Shown here piece after piece: positions 18,001-25,994 of a stretch of DNA of 64,000 nucleotides. Location: positions 1,736,001 to 1,800,000 of the forward strand of contig NC_015389.1 in NCBI RefSeq assembly GCF_000195315.1. The letters are read 5' to 3'. How positions within the stretch are numbered: position 1 is the first letter of the stretch; every line of letters begins with the position of its first letter. This stretch comes from Coriobacterium glomerans PW2. Its GTDB lineage: Bacteria; Actinomycetota; Coriobacteriia; Coriobacteriales; Coriobacteriaceae. A program made the translations under genes and the position numbers. Under the pieces are notes generated by a model, which did no database searches, was not told the DNA's origin, and saw only the letters and a list, made by a program, of their open reading frames with translations.

Positions 18001-18078
18001 CCGGTGTGCGTGTTCGGTGGCCGTGATGCGATAGAAGCGAGTCACTCGAATCTCTCGGTGCGCGATCTCCTCTGCTGA
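15064..18078 (+). CDS. M16C-family insulinase-type zinc peptidase
   Basis: Large zinc peptidase of the M16C (presequence protease-like) family, 1004 residues and thus full length for four homologous domains in one chain. The inverted zinc motif HILEH lies at about residues 83-87 in VFHILEHSVLCGS, and the distal Glu is in LNEMKGALSDP. The C-terminal half carries VKGGAYGCG and FYTYRDP, typical of the non-catalytic half of the chamber. ATG 15064 follows TTAGGAGAACC; an N-terminal extension to 15007 is in frame but lacks a ribosome binding site. No signal peptide, so it probably degrades peptides in the cytoplasm. Confidence 0.94.
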   Translation: MSATQSTQTDPRRAAAELLAPDTHVLGFSVISQETIEEIDADAYVLRHDLSGARLLYLACEDENKAFAIGFKTPPADDTGVFHILEHSVLCGSKRYPLKEPFVDLIKTSMQTFLNAMTFPDKTLYPVASTNEQDLVNLMSVYLDAVLNPAIYTKPAIFEQEGWHYELESPEAPLRLNGVVLNEMKGALSDPMEVLDGAIMRELFSGTAYAFESGGDPRFIPELTYERFLDSHARHYNLANSYITLYGDMDAARVLEFLDSEYLSAPTAASERAREGALAAPNPLCAHEPVRCEHARVEMRTTPDNALVGMAYVLGSVAERKRIIAADILFDALLGSNEAPVKKAVIEAGIGGNLVSYTSSACLQPYGLIILQNASPDSAMRLREIIEQRCARLVAEGIPRDRLEAVLSSNEFSLRQRDYGTADGVVLASEALSTWLYDEQAATRALRYAEVYAALRDELSGSYFEDLLREIILESEHCALVELVPIQEDGQDAAAASSADSGDPEGDFDEATRLAAKKAEMSSQELGTIIDNVAELRRQQESADSPDSRSSLPQLHVSDIGEAAREAVPTLDESSAIPCLKHDIPTRRLAYAMTYFDLSCVDYGELPLVGLLSQLMQQLKTSRHSASELDSLIGSNLGFLSFRPEVLGAPGWRDLRPVLTVSAGALCEKIDALADIPREIWSQTLFEDDDRIRDVLTQVRIGMEQGFLMSGHQAAIARAMSYVSPAALVREQLDGIEYYRFVRDVLEHFDERKGQVMDDLRDLQRRIFSSTGAIASFTGSDEDYARYWSVAGDLGLSERQEGAGQLQVPVPAPANEAFVIPSDICYVARATDPRAIGISTDGIWKVASRALSFDYLWNEIRVKGGAYGCGLICAIDRQLAFYTYRDPAIDPSLERIERAGSWLGRFEPDTATLEGLIVSSVAAHDAPIKPYALTKRQNAAYLCGMPADERARIRSEILSATPAGLREIGADVSRLAVEAPVCVFGGRDAIEASHSNLSVRDLLC

Positions 18079-18094
18079 CCGACGTATCCGTCGG
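18079..18094. terminator. short hairpin between convergent genes
   Basis: CCGACG-TATC-CGTCGG forms a perfect 6-bp stem directly after the M16C stop codon. There is no T-run, so termination is only possible, not shown. Confidence 0.3.
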
Positions 18095-18189
18095 CATCGA
18101 CAGCACTCGTACTCCGGCTCGACTCATGCCCCGTCAGAAGGCCGCGCACGCGAGCTGGAGCCTCCAAGCTCGATCGCGCCCGCGTCTCC

Positions 18190-19320
18190 TCAGGTCGTCT
18201 CGCCTGCGACCGGTACACCGGCGGCGCGGGCGAGTGCGGCCTCCTCGGGGTAATATATGCCCCAGCTGAAGCGCAGACGGGTCATGATGTCCATCACATC
18301 GGAGGTATAGCCGATCAGCTCGCGTCGTGAGCGGTCGCCGTCGACGGCAGCCTCCAGATCTGCCACCGCATAGAGAAGCGCATACTCCTGCCTGCCTGCT
18401 TGAATCTCCTCCCGATGCCCATCGGAGGTCCACACGACCATTGCGCTATCAGCGCGCGGATAGTCGATGATCTCGATATAGCAGTCCTCGAAGCACAGAT
18501 CGATGCGTTTGGGTTGCTTGGTGTGCAATGTCAGCGAAAAGACACCGAGCTGCCCCTCGGCGTTTCTCGTCACGAATCCGCTCGACTGATCAACACCGGT
18601 CGATGCGCGCGTCGAGAGGCTCACGATCTCCTTCGGCTGGCTGGCCATGAACAACCTGGCAGCCGTGATCGCGTACACGCCGATGTCGAGCATGGCCCCT
18701 CCGGCGAGACGCGGATTGTAGAAGCGATTCGTCAGATCTCCGTATTCTTTGAAGCTGCCGAAGTTCACCTGGGCGAGAGTCAACGCTCCGAAGTCACCGT
18801 TTCGAGCGCGGCGCCCAAGCTCGCGGTAAAGCGGCATATGCAGGATCGTCGTGGCATCCATGAGCTGGACTTCGCGCTCTGCCGCCAGAGCGCGGGCCTC
18901 GTCGAGCTCGGCGGAGTCGAGCGTGATGGCCTTCTCGCACAGGACGTGCTTGCCCGCTTCGAGAGCGGCGCGGATGAACCTGATGTGAGTGTTGTGCGGT
19001 GTGCTGATGTAGACCGCGTCCACCAGCGGATCGGCGAGGAGCTCATCGAGGGATCCGTAGACGCGCTCGATGCCGTATCTGCGTGCGAAGGCATCGGCCT
19101 TCGCACGCGTGCGGTTGGTGACGCCGACGAGGTGACGATCCGCCAAGAGAAGCGCCTGCGCCATCTGATTGGCGATGGCTCCGGTTCCGATGAGCGCCCA
19201 TCGCAGCTCTGGTGTCGCGAACAGCGCTTTGGGATGCGACTCGTCCTCGACCGTGACCAAGGGCTCTTCGCGTGCCCCGGCTCCACCGCGAGCAGATACG
19301 ATCTTTGCTGAATCAACCAT
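18190..19320 (-). CDS. Gfo/Idh/MocA-family oxidoreductase
   Basis: NAD(P)-dependent oxidoreductase, 376 residues. The Rossmann motif is ALIGTGAIANQ, preceded by an unusual N-terminal stretch of about 45 residues. The family catalytic-lysine motif reads CEKAITLD (usually EKP), and NFGSFKEYG and RLAGGAMLDIGVYAI fit the second domain of trans-dihydrodiol/glucose-fructose-type members. ATG 19320 follows GAAGGGGCAACC. It is transcribed away from RecQ's direction of reading only in position: both lie on the minus strand, 115 bases apart, so it may have its own promoter. Substrate unknown. Confidence 0.9.
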   Translation of the reverse strand: MVDSAKIVSARGGAGAREEPLVTVEDESHPKALFATPELRWALIGTGAIANQMAQALLLADRHLVGVTNRTRAKADAFARRYGIERVYGSLDELLADPLVDAVYISTPHNTHIRFIRAALEAGKHVLCEKAITLDSAELDEARALAAEREVQLMDATTILHMPLYRELGRRARNGDFGALTLAQVNFGSFKEYGDLTNRFYNPRLAGGAMLDIGVYAITAARLFMASQPKEIVSLSTRASTGVDQSSGFVTRNAEGQLGVFSLTLHTKQPKRIDLCFEDCYIEIIDYPRADSAMVVWTSDGHREEIQAGRQEYALLYAVADLEAAVDGDRSRRELIGYTSDVMDIMTRLRFSWGIYYPEEAALARAAGVPVAGETT

Positions 19321-19435
19321 GGTTGCCCCTTCATCGCAGGTGCGAGCAGCTCTCATCATAGTTCCCCGCCTGAGCGCGCGCGGGCGCGACGAGGGCCATC
19401 TTCATGGTTGCGTCACGCTCGATCGCGGTGGCGGC

Positions 19436-21466
19436 TCAGCGCTGAGCGCGCTCGAAGGCGACGATCTCGGCGAGGAACTCCTCTCCGAACTCCGCCGCCT
19501 TCTTCTCGCCGATCCCGTTGACATCGAGCAGCTGAGCGCGCGTTGCGGGACGCAGACGGCACATGCCGCGCAACGCGGCATCGCTGCAGATCATGTACGG
19601 CGGCAGCTGCCGCTGCGTCGCAAAGGTCGTCCTGACGCCGCGTAATCGCTCGAACAGCTCCGCATCGTCGCCGGCCCGCGGTCGCGATCCGAGCCCGGAC
19701 TCCTCACGTAGCAGATCGACAACCCGCCGCGCTCTGTGCGCGCTCGCGCGCCGAGAGGCGCGACGCTTCATGGTGAAACTGAAGTCGGCGGACGCGGCCC
19801 CCACCGCGCTCAGCGCCTCTTCCGAGCGCGGTCCCAAACCGATGACGGGGTAGTGTCCCTGCGAGACCGCGAGATAGCCGCGGCCAGACAACTGATCGAT
19901 CACCGTCTTGATCAGTCTCAGGGGCTCTGCGGACAGCGCGCCGCAACCCTTGTCGGCATCCAAGCGAGAACTCCTCACGCGCTCGTTTCGCGCTCCGTGC
20001 AAAGCATCGGCGATGAGGGTCTTTCCGAAACGAGCCGGGTTCCTCGAGACGAATTCCAAGATCTCTCGAGCGGTCTCGGTCACATCCTCGACCTCGAAGG
20101 TTGAAAGGCAGTTCGAGCAGTTGCCGCAACCCGTGCTCTCCGACGCGCCCTCGATGGCAGAGGGCTTGGACGCTGAATGCTCGTCACCGAAATAGCGCAA
20201 GATGTACTCGCGCAAACAGCCCGTGGTCTGGCAGTAGCCCTCCATCTGGTTGAGCAGCCGAAAGCGGTTCATCTTTGCGTGCTCTCGCTGCTCGGGCGAG
20301 GACCGCTCGTCTTCGGGGTCGCGGTCGATCAGGAAGCGCCGCAGCCTGAAATCGTTGCCATTCCACAGCAGATGCGCGCTCGCCGGATCGCCGTCGCGGC
20401 CGGCGCGACCAGCCTCCTGATAGTACGCCTCGATGCTCTCGGGAACGTTGTTGTGAATGACATAGCGCACATTGGGCTTGTCGATGCCCATGCCGAAGGC
20501 GTTGGTGGCGACGATGACCGGCATCGCGTCGTCGATGAAGGCCCGTTGGCTCACCTGACGCTCCCGAGCGCCCATGCCCGCATGGTAGCGTCCCACCCGG
20601 ATGCCATCGGGAGACAGAGCGCGTTCGAGTTCCTCGGCGAGAGCGTCGACGGCCTTTCGAGTCGAGCAGTAGATGATGCCGCTCTCCCGGCTGTGCGCGA
20701 GCGCGTAATCGCGTATCCAGGCGGTCTTGGCTCGCTCACCGAGCTCCTCGATGCTGAACGACAGGTTCGCGCGATCAAACCCGGTGACGGCGGTCTGCGG
20801 TGAGCGCAAGCCGAGCATGTTCGTGATGTCCTCGCGGACGCGCTCGGTCGCCGTGGCGGTGAACGCCGCCACGATCGGTCGGCGGTCAAGCGCATCGATG
20901 AAATCGGCGATCCCCAGGTATGCGGGACGGAAGTCCTGCCCCCATTGCGAGACGCAGTGCGCCTCGTCGATGGCTACAAGCGGCAGACCGATGCCGCCTG
21001 CGCCCGCCGCGCGGCGCGCGAAGTCCACGAAGCGCGGATCGGACAGCCGCTCCGGAGCGACATACATGATCTGATAGCTGCCCTGCTGCGCACGGCACAT
21101 GACGGTCGCCTGCTGAGACGGGCTGAGCGAGGAGTTCAGATACGCGGGTCTGGCGCCGACGCTCATCAGCGAGCGGACCTGATCGGCCATGAGCGACACG
21201 AGCGGGGAGACCACGATCGTCATGCCTTGAAGCATGAGAGCGGGGACCTGGTAGCAGATGGACTTGCCGGCCCCTGTGGGCATGACGCCCAATACATCGC
21301 AGCCGGCGAGCACCGCATCTATGAGACGCTGCTGCCCGGCGCGAAACGTCTCGTAGCCGAAGAAGCGCTTGAGCACCTCATGGGCCGATACGCACTCGGT
21401 CCTCTCGAGAACCTCATCGCGAGTTCTCGCATCGGCGCTCGATGATCTATCTGCGCTCACGGGCAT
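19436..21466 (-). CDS. recQ: ATP-dependent DNA helicase RecQ
   Basis: 3'-5' DNA helicase for recombination and repair, 676 residues. The superfamily 2 motifs are clear: VMPTGAGKSICYQ (about 61-74), IDEAHCVSQWGQDFRPAY, TATATERVREDI, and the motif VI region QEAGRAGRDGDP. A four-cysteine zinc site follows (C in QTTGCLREYILRYF, then CGNCSNCL), then the winged helix, and a C-terminal HRDC domain ending about DVNGIGEKKAAEFGEEF. ATG 21466 follows GAGGGGAGACCACCAG. The zinc-site segment contains an insert of about ten residues (EHSASKPSAI) compared with the compact E. coli form. Confidence 0.96.
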   Translation of the reverse strand: MPVSADRSSSADARTRDEVLERTECVSAHEVLKRFFGYETFRAGQQRLIDAVLAGCDVLGVMPTGAGKSICYQVPALMLQGMTIVVSPLVSLMADQVRSLMSVGARPAYLNSSLSPSQQATVMCRAQQGSYQIMYVAPERLSDPRFVDFARRAAGAGGIGLPLVAIDEAHCVSQWGQDFRPAYLGIADFIDALDRRPIVAAFTATATERVREDITNMLGLRSPQTAVTGFDRANLSFSIEELGERAKTAWIRDYALAHSRESGIIYCSTRKAVDALAEELERALSPDGIRVGRYHAGMGARERQVSQRAFIDDAMPVIVATNAFGMGIDKPNVRYVIHNNVPESIEAYYQEAGRAGRDGDPASAHLLWNGNDFRLRRFLIDRDPEDERSSPEQREHAKMNRFRLLNQMEGYCQTTGCLREYILRYFGDEHSASKPSAIEGASESTGCGNCSNCLSTFEVEDVTETAREILEFVSRNPARFGKTLIADALHGARNERVRSSRLDADKGCGALSAEPLRLIKTVIDQLSGRGYLAVSQGHYPVIGLGPRSEEALSAVGAASADFSFTMKRRASRRASAHRARRVVDLLREESGLGSRPRAGDDAELFERLRGVRTTFATQRQLPPYMICSDAALRGMCRLRPATRAQLLDVNGIGEKKAAEFGEEFLAEIVAFERAQR

Positions 21467-21732
21467 CTGGTGGTCTCCCCTCGTCGTTTTGCTGAGGCGA
21501 TTATACGCCGCCGTCACGCAGGAGACCTCGCTCGAATCTTCCGCTCATGAGATAACTCGTCGGCTTCTTCAGAGCGCGAGGCGCGCGCAGATGGGCTCCG
21601 CACCACGAGCGCCTCGAGAAGTCCCTGAGGTCTCGCTACCATGTCCTCACGCAGACGGATCGGATCATGTATCGTCCCTGCGAACAGGTGGGATATGCGC
21701 TCGCTGATGTCGAGGCGCTCTGAGCGATGGCT

Positions 21733-23094
21733 CTAATCCTGAGCTGCCAGAACGCCTACGATGTCCCTTCGCAGCGCACTGAGCGTGGGCATGAGCGTCG
21801 CGGTGAGAATCAGAAGAAAGCCCGCCACCGAGACGATGAGTCCCTCGCCGAGCGCCATGTCCGCGAGAAGCGGCCTGCCGAACACGCTGGCGATGAGCGC
21901 CGCCGCGGCGGCGGCCGCGCCCATGCCGAGCAGGGTCGATGTGACCGCATGGATGAGCGCCTCGAAGGCAGCCGCGGCCACAAGCGTTTTCGGTCGCGCT
22001 CCCGCAGCGCTGAGCAGAGCGATGTCGCGGGTGCGCGACCCGGAGGACATCACGACGCTCACGGCGGCGCCGATCGCGCACAGCAGCACCGGTCCGCCCA
22101 GAAACATCAGCCCGGTGGAGAAATCGAGCATCCAGGCACCGGTGTCGCCTTGAGCGTGCGCGTAGCCTCCCAACACGCCGATCACGGAGTAGAGACCGGC
22201 CACGATGCTTACACCCACCATGACAGGGGTCTCGATCGATGCGGAAGCCGACAGCCCCTCGCGCGCCGCATGCCGCGCCAGCCACCAGTCGGTCCCACGG
22301 CGCTGCGGCACGATAGAGGTCCACACCGTGAGCACGGCGGGAAGCACGACCGGGGCGGCGGCCACCAAAGTGGCCGCCAAAAAAACGGGAATGAGTAATC
22401 CCCAAGAGGCCATATTGAACCAAGATGAGGGATCCTGCGCCAGCAGACGCACCATGGTGGCGCGGATCCAGGCGACGCATCCGATGAGCGCGAGCGCGAG
22501 CGCGGCTCGCGGCAAGGTCATCCGCCTGACTCGCTGCTCGGGATCTCGCAAGGCGGAGATCGGCGGGGTGCGCGACGCGCTGCGTGCACCACGGGCACCA
22601 CCGATCACGAACACCGCCGCCACAACAAGCCAGACCATCGGCATCCGGCCGAGATCCACCCGAGGAACCACACCCGTGAACACCTCAGCCGAGCTGAGCG
22701 TCCAAGGCAGCAACGGGGCGAATATCGCAGCGGCGACGAGCGTGCCGACAAGCGAGCCGACTACGGCCACGACAACGAGCTGCGCGAGCACGATCGCGCC
22801 CACCCGCCGTGGGCTGACGCCCACGAGCTGCCACAACGCGTAGGAACGCCGCTGGACCGCGACCGTGAGGTTCGCCGCGGAGATGAGCACCGCGACGGCA
22901 GCGAGCACCGAGAACATGAGATAACCGCTCACGGCGTTGCGCAGCATCCAGTGCACGTGCCCCCCGTAGGCATCGGCGGTCGTCTGCAGAGACGCCACCC
23001 ACCCGCCGATGAACCCGCAGCCCACGGCCACGATCAGCGCGCCGACCCATGTCGCGGCGTGCTCTCTCAGATCGGAGAAGATGAGCCGGATCAT
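21733..23094 (-). CDS. FtsX-type ABC transporter permease
   Basis: Permease of 453 residues with about eight predicted membrane helices and two FtsX-like halves: the first after a short N-terminal helix (MIRLIFSDLREHAATW) and the second near DIALLSAAGARPKTLVAAA, the conserved cytoplasmic coupling segment. Its ATG overlaps the stop of the ATPase gene as ATGA, so the pair forms one exporter or lipoprotein/peptide-handling complex. No extracellular domain of MacB size is present. It ends 266 bases before recQ with no clear terminator. Substrate unknown; no two-component system is adjacent. Confidence 0.87.
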   Translation of the reverse strand: MIRLIFSDLREHAATWVGALIVAVGCGFIGGWVASLQTTADAYGGHVHWMLRNAVSGYLMFSVLAAVAVLISAANLTVAVQRRSYALWQLVGVSPRRVGAIVLAQLVVVAVVGSLVGTLVAAAIFAPLLPWTLSSAEVFTGVVPRVDLGRMPMVWLVVAAVFVIGGARGARSASRTPPISALRDPEQRVRRMTLPRAALALALIGCVAWIRATMVRLLAQDPSSWFNMASWGLLIPVFLAATLVAAAPVVLPAVLTVWTSIVPQRRGTDWWLARHAAREGLSASASIETPVMVGVSIVAGLYSVIGVLGGYAHAQGDTGAWMLDFSTGLMFLGGPVLLCAIGAAVSVVMSSGSRTRDIALLSAAGARPKTLVAAAAFEALIHAVTSTLLGMGAAAAAAALIASVFGRPLLADMALGEGLIVSVAGFLLILTATLMPTLSALRRDIVGVLAAQD

Positions 23095-23825
23095 GCCGCC
23101 GCCTCCATCGCGTCGAGGATCTCCTTGGAGCTGGAGCGACCCATCTCCCGCAAGATCAGACCGTCGCGCAAGATGAGCACGCGATCGGCCATGGACGCCG
23201 CCTCCAGATCGTGGGTCACCATCACGACCGAGCGCGAGGGTTCGTCGGCGATGTCTCTGAGCATCCCGAGCACCTCCCGTCCGTTCTTCGTGTCCAGAGC
23301 GCCGGTCGGCTCATCGGCGAAGACCACGTCCGGCGCGCTCGCAAGCACGCGCGCGATAGCCACGCGCTGCTGCTCGCCGCCGGACAGATCCTGCGGCCGA
23401 TTGCGCTCGCGCCCGGCCAGGCCGACGCGCTCGAGCGTCTCGTTGAGCCGCGCGTCGCTTACGGGCCGCCCGGCCAAGCGCGCCGGCAGGGCGACGTTCT
23501 CCCGTGCGCTGAGCGAGGGAAGCAGGTTGTAGGACTGGAAGATGAAGCCCACGTGCTGCCGGCGGATGCGCGACAGCGCGTTGCGCGACGCGTCGGCGAC
23601 CTGCTGACCCATCACCTCGATGGAGCCGCCGTCGACGGCCTCCAGCCCTGACATGCAGTACAGCAGGGTCGACTTGCCCGAGCCGGAGGGCCCCACGATC
23701 GCAACCATCTCTTTTGGGCGCACACTCAGACTGACGCCCCTGAGCACCGGGGTCGTCCGCTTGGCGCGCCCCCGTCCCGTGACGAACGTCTTTTGGACGT
23801 CTTTGACCACTACCGAGAATGCCAT
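23091..23825 (-). CDS. ABC transporter ATP-binding protein (LolD/MacB type)
   Basis: ABC ATPase of 244 residues. Walker A is VGPSGSGKSTLLY, the ABC signature LSGGEQQRVAIARVL, Walker B VVFADEPTG followed by ALDTKNG, and the switch His is in VVMVTHDLEAAS, the pattern of the LolD/MacB/YtrE exporter group. ATG 23825 follows AAGGAG with 9 bases spacing and is better than the ATG at 23843. It is first gene of a two-gene operon with the FtsX-type permease. Confidence 0.93.
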   Translation of the reverse strand: MAFSVVVKDVQKTFVTGRGRAKRTTPVLRGVSLSVRPKEMVAIVGPSGSGKSTLLYCMSGLEAVDGGSIEVMGQQVADASRNALSRIRRQHVGFIFQSYNLLPSLSARENVALPARLAGRPVSDARLNETLERVGLAGRERNRPQDLSGGEQQRVAIARVLASAPDVVFADEPTGALDTKNGREVLGMLRDIADEPSRSVVMVTHDLEAASMADRVLILRDGLILREMGRSSSKEILDAMEAAA

Positions 23826-24319
23826 ATTCGACCACTCCTTCATATCATGATCCGGCTATCGCCAGGTGGACGACGCGGTTTGTCTTTCGGTCCCTCAGGC
23901 CGCCTGGCATGACTATAGCGAGCCGACCTTGGCCGACGGTTAAGCGAAGATGCGTTTCGAGTTAACGCACGGGTCTTTTCAGATGAATACTCGAGTCGCG
24001 AACCGCGGACGTCGCGTGACTCGAACTCCGAATGAGTTTTGGACACATCTGCGGGGGATCCGCTTGAGAAGAGCACATCGCACCGCGCTGCCGCAGACGC
24101 GCGAAGCGGGCGGGAATGCGCCGGGCCCCCTGAGGCGACAGCTGCGAACCTGGCCAGCCTCTCAACCACCTCCGAGCTGAGCGCAGCGCAGATCATATGA
24201 CGGTTCAATCGACACGCGGCGTCGGTGAGAGCGCGCGGAGACGCGCGGGGGTACAATTCAGAGAACCATTCGCATCCGACGCCCGATATCGCGCGGGCGC
24301 ACGACGCAAGGAGTGCTGC
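23826..24319. other. 494-base divergent intergenic region with repeat-like stretch
   Basis: No frame here looks like a gene. The right end carries a -10 box TACAAT (24251-24256) for the pyrophosphatase gene, without a clear -35. From about 23983 to 24045 there is a stretch of imperfect inverted repeats: ACTCGAGTCGCG, CGCGGACGTCGCG and CGTGACTCGAACTC. Its role is unknown; it could be a dispersed repeat or an operator region. Confidence 0.45.
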
Positions 24320-25987
24320 ATGACTGAGGCAATTCGCAAGGTCAATGTTATTGGCCATCTGCATCCCGACACGGACAGCATCTGCTCGGCCATTGCCTAC
24401 GCCTACCTCAAGAACAAGATCGGAGACACCGAGTACGAGGCCCGGCGAGCCGGCACGATCAACCGCGAGACGGCGTTCGTCCTCGATCATTTCGGCTTCG
24501 AGGAGCCCGAGCTCATCACCACGGTCTCCCCGCAGATCAAAGATACGATGATCCAGCGCCTGGGAGGAGTGGACCGCGATCTGAGCCTCTACGCCGCGTG
24601 GGATCTCATGCGCGAGGAGGACGTCGGCACGCTGTGCATCACCGATCACAGCGACTCGATCCAAGGCATCATCACCGTGCGCGATATAGCCAATGCCAAC
24701 ATGGACATCTTCCACGCGTCGATCCTGTCGGACTCCGAGACGAAGTACGGCAACGTGCTCTCGACACTCAAAGGTGACATGGTCGTCGGCGACCCGCAGA
24801 GCCGCATCACTCGCGGCAGCATCCGCGTGGGCACCTCCCCTGAGATGATGGATGGAGCTGTTGAGCCGGGTGATATCATCTTGGTCACCAATCGCTTCGA
24901 GACGCAGCGCTTCGCCGTCGAATCCGGAGCATCATGCCTCATCATCTGCAACGATGCGAAAGTGACCGATACGGTGCGCGAGCTCGCGAAGAAACGTGAG
25001 TGCGCGATCATCACCACCCCGTATGACACCTATGCGGCCGCTCGTCTCATCAGCATGTCGATCCCCGTGAGCGCCGAGATGCTGCCGTTTGAGGACGTCA
25101 TCCGCTTCAGCGTCAACACCGCTGTCGACGATGCGCGCAAGATCATCGCCCAGACGCGTCACCGGTTCTTCCCCGTGCTCGACGAATCTGGCGGCTATGA
25201 GGGCATCACGAGCATGGCGAGTCTGCTGAATGTCACGAAGAAGCATGTCATACTCGTCGACCACAACGAGCGGTCGCAGGCGGTCGATGGCCTCGAGCAA
25301 GCCGAAATCGTCGAGATCATCGATCATCACCGCATCGGGTCGATCGAGACGAGCGGGCCCGTGTACTTTCGAAACATGCCGGTCGGGTGCACCGCAACGA
25401 TCATCTACGGCATCTATGAGGAGAGCGGCGTTGAGATCCCGCGCGACATCGCCGGACTCATGCTCTCGGCGATCCTCTCCGACACGCTGGCGTTTCGCTC
25501 ACCCACCTGCACCCCCCGTGATGTATTCGTCGGCGGGAAGCTCGCCGAGATATCCGGCGTCGAGATCGAAACGTACGCCGATGCGATGTTCGATGCGGGT
25601 GCCGATCTCACCGGCCGCACGGCCGAGGAGGTCTTCCACCAGGATTTCAAGGTGTTCAGCCGCGGCAACGTCCGTTTCGGCGTCGGCCAGGGCAGCTTCA
25701 TGACCGAGCCCAGCCGTCGCGCCGCAGAGCGGCTCGTGGGCCCTTGGCTCAAGACGGGAGCGAAGTCCGAGGAGCTGCCGATCGTGTTCTACATGTTCAC
25801 AGATGTCAAGAGCCAGTCGACCGATATGATGTACTACGGTGCGAACGCCGAGGCCACGGTGATCCGCGCATTCGGGGTGACGCCGGAAGACGGCATAGCC
25901 GTGCTTCCCGGCGTCGTGAGCCGCAAGAAACAGGTCACCCCTGCGCTCATGACGACCCTGCAGGAAATGCTCGAGGAGCATTCGTAG
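24320..25987 (+). CDS. ppaC: manganese-dependent inorganic pyrophosphatase with CBS-DRTGG regulatory insert
   Basis: Family II (DHH) pyrophosphatase, 555 residues, hydrolysing PPi to phosphate in the cytoplasm. The first metal motif is GHLHPDTDSICSA (residues 11-23). CBS and DRTGG domains are inserted from about 65 to 300, which is why it is longer than the 310-residue simple form. The DHH region resumes with LVDHNERSQAV (about 313) and IIDHHRIGSIE (about 333), and the DHHA2 domain ends the protein with SRKKQV, the substrate-binding motif. In this subfamily the CBS pair binds adenine nucleotides to tune activity. ATG 24320 follows AAGGAGTGCTGC; the in-frame extension to 24197 is not family-like. 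Confidence 0.95.
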   Translation: MTEAIRKVNVIGHLHPDTDSICSAIAYAYLKNKIGDTEYEARRAGTINRETAFVLDHFGFEEPELITTVSPQIKDTMIQRLGGVDRDLSLYAAWDLMREEDVGTLCITDHSDSIQGIITVRDIANANMDIFHASILSDSETKYGNVLSTLKGDMVVGDPQSRITRGSIRVGTSPEMMDGAVEPGDIILVTNRFETQRFAVESGASCLIICNDAKVTDTVRELAKKRECAIITTPYDTYAAARLISMSIPVSAEMLPFEDVIRFSVNTAVDDARKIIAQTRHRFFPVLDESGGYEGITSMASLLNVTKKHVILVDHNERSQAVDGLEQAEIVEIIDHHRIGSIETSGPVYFRNMPVGCTATIIYGIYEESGVEIPRDIAGLMLSAILSDTLAFRSPTCTPRDVFVGGKLAEISGVEIETYADAMFDAGADLTGRTAEEVFHQDFKVFSRGNVRFGVGQGSFMTEPSRRAAERLVGPWLKTGAKSEELPIVFYMFTDVKSQSTDMMYYGANAEATVIRAFGVTPEDGIAVLPGVVSRKKQVTPALMTTLQEMLEEHS

Positions 25988-25994
25988 GTCCCGC

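Noticed and set aside
21540-21722. Plus-strand frame after a TAA near 21549 that reads protein-like, ending ..GYALADVEAL
   Set aside because: No acceptable start codon or ribosome binding site; open frames of this length are common at this G+C. It may be a gene remnant, but I cannot support it.
23840-24180. Open frames on both strands in the exporter-pyrophosphatase gap
   Set aside because: They lack ribosome binding sites and family sequence, and they conflict with the promoter and repeat structure of the gap.
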